Assembly (NCBI GenBank): GCA_030374765.1
Contig: JARGXX010000092.1
Coordinates: 62,001-126,000, forward strand
Direction of reading: 5' to 3'
Length of the DNA stretch: 64,000 bases
From: Agarophyton chilense
Lineage: Eukaryota; Rhodophyta; Florideophyceae; Gracilariales; Gracilariaceae
In this document: piece after piece, positions 8,977-18,415 of the stretch
How positions within the stretch are numbered: position 1 is the stretch's first letter
Layout: each line of letters begins with the position of its first letter
Made by a program: the position numbers and the translations under genes
The notes under the pieces: model-generated
What the model saw: the letters and a program-made list of their open reading frames with translations, nothing else
What the model was told of the DNA's origin: nothing
The model's database searches: none

Positions 8977-11007
8977 ATGTCGCCGCCTACCCGTGGTTCC
9001 AGGACTGGATCGAACCGTCAAGCGGATTCAGTGCCCCCGGCCCCGCCTAGGTCGAGGAGCTCTATTCCCGAAGGTCGGAACGATTCTGGTATCGATCCGG
9101 ACACTCGGAGAGCACCCTCAGTGGTTTCAGGTCCTCGAGAGGTCGTGGCTGTGGGCCCAGCTCCAGTGGTGGAGACCCCCTCAGCAGCACCCCGAAGTCG
9201 GGCCGACCCTGAATTACAGCGCCTGGAGACTCGAATCGATATCGCCAACGCGGCTCACATCGAGCTCCTTCAGGAGGTTACTACCCTCCGCCTCAAGGTG
9301 GAGGACGCCCAGGTGCGGGGAGTCGCCGATGACCTTCGTACCCTGAGGAGGGATGTGAACTCTCTTTTGGAAAGCTTTGGTACCCCTGGGGTCTTTATCC
9401 AGGAGTACCGGAGCCTCGTGGAGGAACACCGCGTGCAAGCGGAACGCTTCCGAGCTCGGCTGGACACTCTCGAGGCCATTATCCGTATGGACGGAGACGC
9501 GGAAGCCTCGAAGGATGAACCCGACGTTTCGGAAGACGAAGAACACCGCTCCGCTAAACGGGACCGCCGCAAGTCAAAGAAGAGGGTTCACCTCCAAGAG
9601 GATTTATCTGATTCCGATCCCAATCGCTCGTCATCGAGTTCGTCCTCCGAATCTTCGGATAGTGAAGATGAACGCTGGTCATCCCGGGCGACTCGGTCGA
9701 AGGCTACTTACACCTCTCAAAGGGCAATTCGTACCTGGAAGAAGGGTAGGAAACACCTTGGATTAAGGGAGCTGAAGCCGACGAATCCTCTCTATCGGAA
9801 GCTGCTATCGTACCGCTATTACCGGTTGGATAACCCTTCGGGAGATCGAACATCCCGCGGAACGGGTAAGGTCAAGGACTACATCAAAAGGCTGAGCATC
9901 ACCCTACAGAAGAGGGAGTTCACAGGAACAGACCCAATTCTGGTGCTCGATTTCCTTGCGAGGTTCGTCCAGGAGGCTGACATCCTCGGTATGAGTGAAG
10001 CGCAAGCGTATCTTGCATTACCCTATTTCTTAAAGGGGATGGCTGAAGACCAGTTCAACTCCGTCCGTGGATCATCCCGAGCCTCGGAAGGTGGAGTCAC
10101 GTGCTGGCCCGAAGCGGTGCAGTACCTCTTGAGGTCATACGCTACTGGAAATGCGATTCAGGAAGCAATCCTTGCATTAAGGGATACGCGGCAAAAGCCG
10201 ATGGAAACCGAAACGGTGTATTCAACTCGCTTGAATAAAGCGTTTCACCGATGCGGGAATGTATTCCCCGCCTACGAGAGATGCTCCATGTTTGTGGATG
10301 GTTTGGACCCCTCGATAAGGGTATTGGTTGCCCGACATCGGGAAGAGAAGCGCAAGCTGACCTACTTGGAACTGGTTCAGTACGCCCAGGCTGAGGGGGT
10401 TACGCTCCGTGCCCGGCAGAACCGAAAGAGTCGGCCGACAAGTGCACTCCTCGCCGATGGAGGTAACTCGTCTTTGTCACTCGCAGGAGGCCCTGTTCCT
10501 GTGGGGGTCAATGATAACATTCACTTCATGGGAAGTAACCCCGAATCTATGGGTACGTCTGAGTTGCTGTCGACATCCGCTCCGACTACGGATGAAGACC
10601 CTGCGCTCTATACCCACGGACGGAGGGTGCCAGCCGCATCGCTACCTTTTGCAAATACCGCTGCTCGGTTCTCTCGCCCCGGATGGAGGGATACAGCACC
10701 ATGTTGCGTGGATTCACGTCCACAACCGAACCCGGCAGAGCTGATTTGCTATTTGTGTTACCTCCGTGGTCACAAAGCACCAGACTGCACATTTCCCCTG
10801 CGGGAGGGTTCACGAATTATCGCTCAGTACGAGGCTTTGACCCCTGAGGAGAAAGCTCGAGTCCCGAGTAGGTCCTATGAGGAACAAAGGATACTCCGAG
10901 CTCACCTTGCTGACAGGGATACAGAACTTGTACCCGCGAGCGGGGAACAACCGGTCCCCATCGAGGGAGCTGCACCGAATTCGGTAGGGTCCGCTTCGAA
11001 AAACTAA
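8977..11007 (+). CDS. Ty3/gypsy Gag polyprotein of A2, intact
   Basis: This 676-residue Gag is collinear with the A1 protein, with ATG start, acidic Ser-rich stretch, capsid-like helical region and the CCHC knuckle at about 591-604 all kept. The conservation of a full-length gag in a copy without pol suggests selection on Gag, or recent descent from a coding element. It stops at the same TAA. In A2 the sequence after the TAA is unrelated to pol, and the gag frame itself continues open for 169 more codons. In the -1 frame only a short stretch to about 11115 is open. Confidence 0.9.
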   Translation: MSPPTRGSRTGSNRQADSVPPAPPRSRSSIPEGRNDSGIDPDTRRAPSVVSGPREVVAVGPAPVVETPSAAPRSRADPELQRLETRIDIANAAHIELLQEVTTLRLKVEDAQVRGVADDLRTLRRDVNSLLESFGTPGVFIQEYRSLVEEHRVQAERFRARLDTLEAIIRMDGDAEASKDEPDVSEDEEHRSAKRDRRKSKKRVHLQEDLSDSDPNRSSSSSSSESSDSEDERWSSRATRSKATYTSQRAIRTWKKGRKHLGLRELKPTNPLYRKLLSYRYYRLDNPSGDRTSRGTGKVKDYIKRLSITLQKREFTGTDPILVLDFLARFVQEADILGMSEAQAYLALPYFLKGMAEDQFNSVRGSSRASEGGVTCWPEAVQYLLRSYATGNAIQEAILALRDTRQKPMETETVYSTRLNKAFHRCGNVFPAYERCSMFVDGLDPSIRVLVARHREEKRKLTYLELVQYAQAEGVTLRARQNRKSRPTSALLADGGNSSLSLAGGPVPVGVNDNIHFMGSNPESMGTSELLSTSAPTTDEDPALYTHGRRVPAASLPFANTAARFSRPGWRDTAPCCVDSRPQPNPAELICYLCYLRGHKAPDCTFPLREGSRIIAQYEALTPEEKARVPSRSYEEQRILRAHLADRDTELVPASGEQPVPIEGAAPNSVGSASKN

Positions 11008-11517
11008 ACATCGGATACTCCCGAACCTGGGCCCGCTCCCTCAAGGGCCCAGTCAACGAACTCTTACAGAGTTACTCCCCCACCGGAGGTAATCAAACCT
11101 CCTGGCTCTCCGCTTAAGGAGGGGGAGGAGGACTTAGTTCCTTCGCAGGACGATGTTTCGGCGTCAGCCAGTCGCCCTAACAGGGAATCTAGTTCTCACA
11201 GTGAGACGACGAGTCCGACCGAGCCGGCGACAGAGAAGTCACAACCCCAACGTATGGGTAGCGACATCACCGCCGACCCAGCCGAGCACGACGTCAGAAA
11301 AGATAACGAAAACCCGCCTAGGGAGAGTCGTGTGGAGAACTCCGCACCCGGAACGCCTACAGAGCCGACGATCACCCGCCGCCGCGGAAGAGACACTGAG
11401 GTGTCGCACACTCAAACCCCGCTTTCTCGGGAACGAGCTGTGTCAGCGGACCCGCACGGGGAAGATCTCGACGACGAGGTTGACCAAATTTGGCTCTCCG
11501 TTATGGAATGGGAATAG
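11008..11517 (+). CDS. In-frame open extension after the gag stop (unknown, disordered)
   Basis: From the codon after the gag TAA to a TAG at 11515-11517 the same frame is open for 169 codons. It encodes a Pro/Ser/Glu-rich, apparently disordered product with an acidic end (LDDEVDQIW). There is no start codon at its beginning; the first ATG is at 11254. It could be reached by stop readthrough, or be the remains of a longer gag whose end was replaced. No family recognised. Confidence 0.4.
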   Translation, partial: TSDTPEPGPAPSRAQSTNSYRVTPPPEVIKPPGSPLKEGEEDLVPSQDDVSASASRPNRESSSHSETTSPTEPATEKSQPQRMGSDITADPAEHDVRKDNENPPRESRVENSAPGTPTEPTITRRRGRDTEVSHTQTPLSRERAVSADPHGEDLDDEVDQIWLSVMEWE

Positions 11518-11685
11518 GAACTCCTATGGAGACACTGGAACCCTCAAGAATGGGAAAGAAATGAGTGAGACCCGTCGGGGACAGCTCAGGAGAGTGCTAG
11601 CGCGTGCCTAAAGCGCCCCCTCATATCCGCTTGCGGAGTGGCAACCGGCGCCCGCGCATTTATGTGGCCCACGTCGAATGGCACC

Positions 11686-11785
11686 GAGCCAATCAAAAGG
11701 CTCTGACGACCAACTGTCGCGCAACCCGCCTCACGGAGCCAATCAAAAGGATCCGACGACCAACCGTCGCGCAAACCGCCTTCGT
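11686..11785 (+). repeat. Two-copy tandem duplication, 50-bp unit
   Basis: The unit beginning GAGCCAATCAAAAGG occurs at 11686 and again at 11736 with a few substitutions. It lies in the non-coding middle of A2. Confidence 0.75.
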
Positions 11786-12117
11786 CGCACGGCGCGTTGC
11801 ACCAGAGCAACCTTCGTCCCCGTAGCTCGGGTTGACGTTGAAGTCTTACCCCCCTGAGACTGGAGACGCTACCGCGTCGCGGTTTCTCAACCGTCACGGA
11901 ATCTAAGAACACCGTTGCTATCAGGAAGATCTCAGATTTAAGAAGAACCCAAAAGTGGGCCGTTTTGACTCCGTAGACGGAAGTTACAACGTAGCCCACA
12001 GGCCACTCGGCGCCGTTTGGACGAAGTGCAGAGACCCGCTCGCAACACGGAAAGGAACCCACCGGGGTGTGTCTAGACCCTACGTTGACACCCTCAAGGG
12101 AACTAGAGCGTTCCAAG

Positions 12118-12357
12118 ATGGAAGAGAAGCCCGAACAGGGAAAAGTGTACCCGCAGGAATTCGTTATCGATCGCATCGTGCGTCACATCTACACCCCCGA
12201 GGGAGAAGTTCGCTACCAAGTCCGATGGTACGGATTCTCGCCTGAGGAGGATACAGTGGAACCCATTGAGCACCTTCCGAGGTCTAAGGTTTTACCCTAT
12301 CACCGACGCGCTCGGGTAACCTTGCCTCCAGGTCTGGATCGTGCCCAAGTCGGGTAA
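12118..12357 (+). pseudogene. Chromodomain remnant of a chromovirus integrase tail
   Basis: The frame from an ATG at 12118 reads a chromodomain: FVIDRIVRH, then YQVRWYGF, then EPIEHL. This is the usual order of the first strand, the middle Tyr/Trp core and the C-terminal helix of integrase chromodomains, which bind methylated histone tails. Upstream, a different frame (about 11955-12110) has fragments resembling the end of an integrase (RPYVD), so this is the 3' stub of a deleted pol. The frame is open about 50 bp further upstream, but from a GTG. Confidence 0.7.
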
Positions 12358-12529
12358 GCCACCACGGGAACTGGTGTGGATGCGACCTCGAAGTGAGGAA
12401 GATGTTGGACCTCTGAAGAGGAATTGAGGAGAGTATCCCGAAGAACACGTATTTAGAGGGAATGTCTACTGGCCCTCGGCCTAGCGCCGTTAACCGGGGA
12501 ACACAACACCGGTTATCGGGACAGTTTAT

Positions 12530-12700
12530 AATGAAAAAGGAAAAGAAGACCCACGAAGTGGAGAAGAAGATTAAGAAGAAGATTGGACCCTAGGAAGGGA
12601 AGAAGATGAAGAAGAAGATGAAGAAGATCCTACGAAGGAAGAAGAGAAGAAGTAGAAGTTGAGATTCTAGGAAGGAAGAAGAAAAGAAGTCATGCAAATA
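12530..12700 (+). repeat. Purine-rich low-complexity tract
   Basis: Nearly uninterrupted runs of GAAGAA and AAGAAG between the chromodomain stub and the antisense frame. No coding or promoter signal recognised. Confidence 0.7.
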
Positions 12701-12756
12701 TCAGAAGTTTACTATTGTCGCCAAGCGATGGACTCTACAATTGCCCGAAGGCGAAA

Positions 12757-13692
12757 CTACGGAAAGCCCGAGGAGGGACCCGCCCCACCGTTGGGATTCT
12801 GACCCTGATGGTACGCCGAGGCGAAAGCCAACATCTGGCTCACATCCGTCATACCCGGGGGAATCGGAATGCCTGCGTTCACGAGGCCTTGTCGCACACT
12901 ATCCGCTTGCGGAGTGGCAACCGGCGCCTGCGCAAGGGTGTTCACACCCCACCCGGGGGAGCAGATGAACCGCCACCGGATGCATTCGCCGCCGCAGCTG
13001 AGGTCGTTCCCACTGGTTGGAAGGGTGCAGATGGCACCACAGGGAGTACTCCACTAGGAGCTGGCACGTCGTTATCCAACGCTGGATCGTCCAGGTCTAC
13101 TGGAGGCTCGTACTCGTAATCGTCGGTATAAATGAACCCCGTCGGGTGTCCCACCGGCATCGGTCGAGGCGAGTCAATCAGCGCCCGTGCTTGCGCCGCG
13201 CTGATGCGAACCCCTTCGAAGGGATTGTAATAGACCCAGTTACCGGAGCCCGGATCGTACCGGCCAGGAGACTTGTCTCGCGCGGATCCTTCCCCTGCGG
13301 GCTGATTTGCCACTGGAACTCGATCCCATTGGGTGTTGTCGATCACGTCCAAGATTGGATACAAATCCTGCACGTTGCTGGCCGAACCCAACGCTGGGAC
13401 AAGGTCGATCTGACGCATGATGGTCCGTAGCATCGGAGAAATCTCCACCCTGCTGGGGAGCTTCGTTGTCCGCCAGCGCGGAGGCTGATGGCCCCGAGAG
13501 TGGGTTGATGATGTATGGGTTCATTCCCTTGAGAGGGCTAGTCGAAACCGCTGTTGCGAGAAGTTGCTTATCGCCGAAAGTCGGAGGAGTAGAAGAAAGT
13601 TGTACCGATGTGCCGGTTCTGTGGCGATCCTCAGAAGTGGTGAAGGACCCCATTGGGAGATTAGTATGTATAGTGATCGGAAAGTTAGACAC
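12757..13692 (-). pseudogene. Antisense reading frame near the 3' LTR, two frameshifts, unknown product
   Basis: Three overlapping minus-strand frames (13692-13240, 13448-12942, 12945-12757) follow one another at frameshift points near 13450 and 12943. Together they read about 300 codons with protein-like composition: a Thr/Ser-rich start, a middle with NWVYYNPFEG and a C-terminal Gly/Pro/Ala-rich tail. No ATG lies at the beginning; the first internal one is at 13653. It may be a captured host gene fragment or an antisense accessory ORF such as some LTR elements carry. I do not recognise the family. Confidence 0.4.
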
Positions 13693-13721
13693 CCGCGGCT
13701 CGGAATGTTCTTCCTCGTCTT

Positions 13722-13734
13722 AAGGAGGGGGAGA
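13722..13734 (+). other. Polypurine tract of A2
   Basis: AAGGAGGGGGAGA directly abuts the TG of the 3' LTR, as expected for plus-strand priming. Confidence 0.85.
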
Positions 13735-14648
13735 TGTAGAGCAACGCCCAGTTAGGGGATACTTGAAGATGCAACTCATAGAATGAGGATTGAACCCTCC
13801 GAGGGTTATGATTATGATCCCCTCTAAGGTGCGCTGAGGGGGCACTGTTTTCTGGTTATATTTCGCCTATAAGGGAAAATTCGGATGGCCCATGGTTGGA
13901 TTGGCCCCGTGATACACGTGGCTTAGTTTTGGCACCGATTTTCGGATATTTGTTAGAATGTTGGATTTTTGGGCCCTGGCAGTGGGATCTCCACGTGTAT
14001 GGCCCTGAGCAGGTGTGCACTACTGTAGAGATTAGTTAGTGGGCCCTACTTAGGGAGGCGAGATCTGACAGTCCGAGCTCAGAGTAAATGGTAACCAAGG
14101 TTGGTCTTCGATACCTTTAGAGGTTCTTCGTCGCCATCGTTTCGGCCTTACAACCCGGAACGGGCTCTGATTAGCAACGCCTGCGTAGGGACACGACTCC
14201 ACTTGGAGAGTGCCCACGTTTGGGTTCCGTGCAACCACCCCCTTTGGACCGCTCAGACGACCTGCGTGCACGATACCCCGTGAGGGTTCTGCTTACTTGT
14301 TGCGTGCTTTTTGTGTTTCCTTTCGAGGACAGGTTTTCGCCCCTGTATTGGGTTTCTTTTGTTGTTTCGCCCCTTTTCTGGTTCTCGGTTCCGGTGCCTG
14401 TTAGTGCCCAACCCTCGCCCCGTTTTTCCACTTCGCCGGATTTTCCCCCATTCTTTGAGATACCCATACGCATTCCCGATCCAACGGTTTCTACCCCTCA
14501 CCTCTGTCGGTACTGCCGGAATCCCCCGTGGGAGTTACACCCCACACTACGGGTGGAACGGAGGGATCTGTCTCTGAGTCTGCCTCCCCCAGGGAGCAAG
14601 GCTTCGAACACCTTGAGAGCACTTCCAGTCGCCGGGTTTTGCTCCACA
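13735..14648 (+). repeat. 3' LTR of A2 (LTR family 1)
   Basis: 914 bp, TGTAGAGC to GCTCCACA. Followed by GTCAT (14649-14653), the reverse complement of the ATGAC next to the A1 LTR. Confidence 0.95.
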
Positions 14649-15272
14649 GTCATGTTTCAATTTAAAATGAATTTCTCGGTTCCATACACTCTGGTCACTT
14701 CGAGTGTTAGCTAAGACGTCGCCGGTAACCGAATGAAAATGGATTGGATGTGAGTCGTAATTCTGTTCATCTTGATTCTGTGCGTAATATTGAGGCCCAT
14801 CATAGCGACGTATATTGTTTCTTCTTCGTAACAAAGTGTTCGTACGGATGAAAATAACAAACTCAATGCAACACTTTTGAGAATTAGTGCTATCTTCGTA
14901 TATACCGTACCTCTGAGCAGTTACATAGTCAACCAGAAGATTCAGACGTTCAAGGCACCATCTGAGGACATTAATAATTCCAAGACTGGCAAGTTGTGAT
15001 GCACGAAGAAGTATACCATCTCCATCGAAGTGCTCAAGAAGATGCCGTTCGCACCAACAAGTGTCTGCTCTACTAATCTGTAGGACCTTTTCCATGTTCC
15101 ATTTCTCTGCAAGGCATTCAATAAGATGACCGTATTGGTTTGAAAAATATCTTTCCTTCAAACGATTAATCAATAGGTTGTGTAGTAAAGAATCTCTAGC
15201 TTGATCGGCCATAGTTGGAGGAGCATGGCGCTGATTCTTGGACCCGGTTGCCTGATCACGGCGTTTATTCAT
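14649..15272 (-). pseudogene. 5' part of a host ORF interrupted by element A2
   Basis: The minus strand reads open from upstream of 15347 to the A2 LTR at 14649. The first in-frame ATG is at 15272, and the frame runs on into LTR codons. The visible protein has a helical stretch (LLRASQLASLGIINVLRWCLERLN) that resembles a degenerate ankyrin-type helix pair, then a Gln/Tyr-rich tail. At its break the last bases are ATGAC. Joined there to 6038-6316, the frame continues to a stop. The retrotransposon insertion cut it, and a later inversion carried off the 3' end. Function unknown. Confidence 0.5.
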
Positions 15273-15347
15273 CACATAGCGGTTAAATAAGCGATGGACT
15301 TGTTTTGCAACAACTGTCGGCAATATCACATGGTGAGACCATTTCAC

Positions 15348-16953
15348 TCGTTTTCCTTGCAGCGAAGATACTTAACTGTGCTGCGCGGGGAACGAGTTTC
15401 CGCCTCACAACTGATACCACGATAGAGTTTGAACACCTTCACCACTAAAAACGGCGTTTAAGGCATCATTTTATTCTTTTTCAACTTTTTCTTCGCATTA
15501 TGACGGCCGTGGCTTTTGCATAATTCATAAAGCTCGCTTTTGCCTGAAAAGTTCAACTTTAGTGCTCTTCGTAAATATTCAGCGCCTGTTTGTTGAGAGC
15601 TTGATATTTAAACGATTCATATATTGAGGACTCCAAATTTGCCGCACTGTCTCACTTCTTTGTTGGAAAGTGGGTGCTTTTGTTCTTCAGAGCCCTCATC
15701 GATCTTTGGATCAAGGGACTCCTCTGTTTTGAAATTAAACGCCTGAAGAGTCCGCAGTAGAGACCCAAATCAGTTAGAGAGCTCACAGTGGACGTGGTAA
15801 AGTGCAACGTGGCATCAGCATTCGTGTGTAACGTACGGCTTGGCCGCGATCGTTGTGATGTCTTGGCAACAACTGTTGCCGGCCAAGAGGAGGTATGTGG
15901 AATCTAAAATTGATAACGTGCGACACTTGTGACAACACAGAGTGGTGTCGGAGATCCGGCGTCTCGCTCCCGGGACAATTAAACAAACCCCGGAGCGGCC
16001 AGTGGGAACATAGTCGCTCTAGATGGACAACGGAATAATAGGTTCCTCTTTCTGACTTCGCACGCGCTCAAAGATAGTTTAACTGCGCAACGCTGCCACT
16101 ACAACTACGATATTCTGTACTGACTTTTATCACACTGATGGTGGGCTTGCCGGTCCTATATTAATGACTCGCATTGTACGAAGGGTATATATGGTTCTGT
16201 TGTGCGACGATGAGAAAACCACTGATCTCCCTACAAAAGCAATTCGAGACTCTCTACTTTTGAGTGGCTTGAGTTTTTGAAGAATCAAGCGACACCCAAT
16301 GAGACAACCATTTTTCATAGCGATACTATAATAGATATAAGGAAACGAATCACATGCCAGGTTGACAACTAACTGCTTCTGTCGTCACCCAATCAAATCT
16401 ATACCTTTTTAATATAGTAGAGTTAAGCTTTTAGGGTCAAAAGAGGTAAGATTTTCACGTATTTGTGTGTATTGTATTCTTTTCGTTTTTATTGGTGTGC
16501 TAGTATCGTGTTGGGCTCGTATCCAAAGGTAACTGAAACATCAAGGTATGATGGAACGTTGAAGCCACAAATAGAATCCTTCCGGACGGACTGTTTGATA
16601 TCAGGGCAATGTCGCTGGGGTGCAGTCAGTGGGTGGAGTTGTTGCATTTCAACTTTCGAGGAATGTAATTCCCATTTCTGAGCATTTTGGGAAACTCACT
16701 GACTGTGTATGCCGAAGGTGTCGGCTCAGAGCTGCAAACTACACGTGGATGACTGTAATACGTTCTCCTGTGGGCCACTTGGAACCGTGCGCACCAGCGG
16801 GAGCGCAGTCCAGCGCTGGATACGGGTTCCAGCGCTGCGATGCCCTACAACTTGCCATAAGCGTTTTATCTTGCAGTTTGCAAAATCGTTCTACTAGGTG
16901 TTTTCGTAATCAGATATCCTTACAAGTTGAATCGCGTTTCAGGGGCGAGGAGA
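15348..16953. other. Intergenic region, no gene recognised
   Basis: Only short open frames without domain signals. A TTTCAG just before the next gene's ATG could be a 3' splice site of an upstream non-coding exon, but no donor can be assigned. Confidence 0.5.
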
Positions 16954-17718
16954 ATGTATGGGCTACCATTAACAGCGGGTGTACCGCCCCGCACCAGAGA
17001 TGAGTCAGTGAAGGCCTCAGCAATGGGCGCTCCCATCACCCATACTTCGCGTCCGATCGTCACCGGCTCTTCAGTGATCGCTATGAAATGCAAAGACGGG
17101 GTCGTGATCGCGACTGATACTTTGGCTTCCTACGGATCTCTTGCCAGATTTAGGCAGATTTCGCGACTCTACCAAGCAACAGATCATTGTGTGATTGGAG
17201 GCGGTGGCGATATGTCCGACTTCTACGAGATCTGCGAAACAGTTAGAAAGGAAACTACTACAGAATATTGTTATGATGATGGTCATATGATAAGCGCCAG
17301 TGCGGTGCATCAAATGCTAGCGAGGATTATGTACAACCGACGGAACAAAATGAATCCTCTTTGGAACTATCTTGTCGTTGCGGGTTGGCAGGATGGCAAA
17401 CCTCTGTTAGGATATGTTGATCTTGTCGGAAGTCATTTTAAAAGTGATGTAATTGCCACTGGGTATGGTGAATATCTTGGTTTACCTCTGCTTCGAAAAG
17501 CTTATCGTGATGATATTACCGTGGAGGAGGGGAAGAAGGTTTTAACGGCGATTCTCAAGGTTTTGTATTATCGGGATGCTAGAACGATTGATCGCGTGCA
17601 AATTGCTTGTGTGACGGAGAAGGGAGCTGTTGTTGAAGAGCCTGTCAAACTTGAAACTGAATGGAGTTATAAGGCCTTCATTAGCGGGGCCAGGAAGTCA
17701 GATGTCTCAACTTGGTAA
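16954..17718 (+). CDS. PSMB4: 20S proteasome subunit beta-7 (PSMB4/PRE4 type)
   Basis: A non-catalytic beta subunit of the 20S core particle, found in cytosol and nucleus, which helps lock the two beta rings. The protein carries the family pattern in order: VTGSSV at the start of the mature domain, VVIATDTLASYGSLARF, YNRRNKMNPLWN, LGYVDLVG, ATGYGEYL and VLYYRDARTIDR. About 254 residues, close to the usual size. The frame is open before the first ATG (16954) only through a TTG. A second candidate start is the ATG at 17023, directly before the conserved region. The catalytic N-terminal Thr of active beta subunits is not expected here. No intron interrupts it. Confidence 0.92.
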   Translation: MYGLPLTAGVPPRTRDESVKASAMGAPITHTSRPIVTGSSVIAMKCKDGVVIATDTLASYGSLARFRQISRLYQATDHCVIGGGGDMSDFYEICETVRKETTTEYCYDDGHMISASAVHQMLARIMYNRRNKMNPLWNYLVVAGWQDGKPLLGYVDLVGSHFKSDVIATGYGEYLGLPLLRKAYRDDITVEEGKKVLTAILKVLYYRDARTIDRVQIACVTEKGAVVEEPVKLETEWSYKAFISGARKSDVSTW

Positions 17719-18415
17719 AGCATATCTATCTTTTTTCTTTTGAGAAGAGACCGCTACACGGTTTGAGCTATGTGGCTGTCCTGCGGAACGAAGCATAGCG
17801 TTTTTTCTGCAGCTAGTTTGGCTGAGTTTTGTACACCTCCCCCCATGATATCGTGTGGGTAGATGCTGTTGTGCTCTGTTCTGTTATCGTACACATCCCT
17901 CTTTCTGATGGGGCAGCCCGAATTGGGGGATTTTACAAATTGATTCCGCAATCTTGTCAAAAGAAGTATTTCCCGTGAAGGAACAAAGGCACATCTGCCA
18001 TTCAGCAAAAGGATGAACCTTTTTTTTTCAGTTGAAACTTTGGGAGCGCATTTGGATCATATATGGCCTCTATTGGTCAAGTATCCGTGAGGGGAGGTAG
18101 AAACAGACGTTCGAAACAATCATGGAGGCATCACCCGTTCTACGTAAAACCTCTGTTTCTACTAAAGTGGTGCATTGTTCCAACAGCTATCGAACAGCTC
18201 ACTCGGTTTATTCAGCTCCCTTTTGTTTCAAGGTTCATCTGGTCTGATTTGGTTATTTCCGGTGCATACACCCAAGGAGGATCATCGTACACACCTAACT
18301 CACTCTTCCGGTTCTCGTCTAACCTACCCAACATAAATCGATGTTCGCGTACCTTTAGAAAAACAAAGTTATATTTCAACACAGAACCGCGACCGAGCTG
18401 ACATGACCCATCGGA

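Larger units (their letters stand above)
7836..14648 (+). mobile_element. Pol-less Ty3/gypsy derivative, copy A2 (gag-only, TR-GAG-like)
   Basis: Both 914-bp LTRs, a primer-binding site, an intact gag and a polypurine tract are present. The 2.7 kb between gag and the 3' LTR has no protease, RT or RNase H and only a chromodomain remnant. It must therefore have relied on Pol from a relative such as A1. The two LTRs differ at several positions within their first 100 bp and by a few percent overall by eye, so the insertion is not very recent. The right flank is GTCAT; the left flank CCTTA does not match it, which is explained by inversion of the spacer. Confidence 0.88.
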
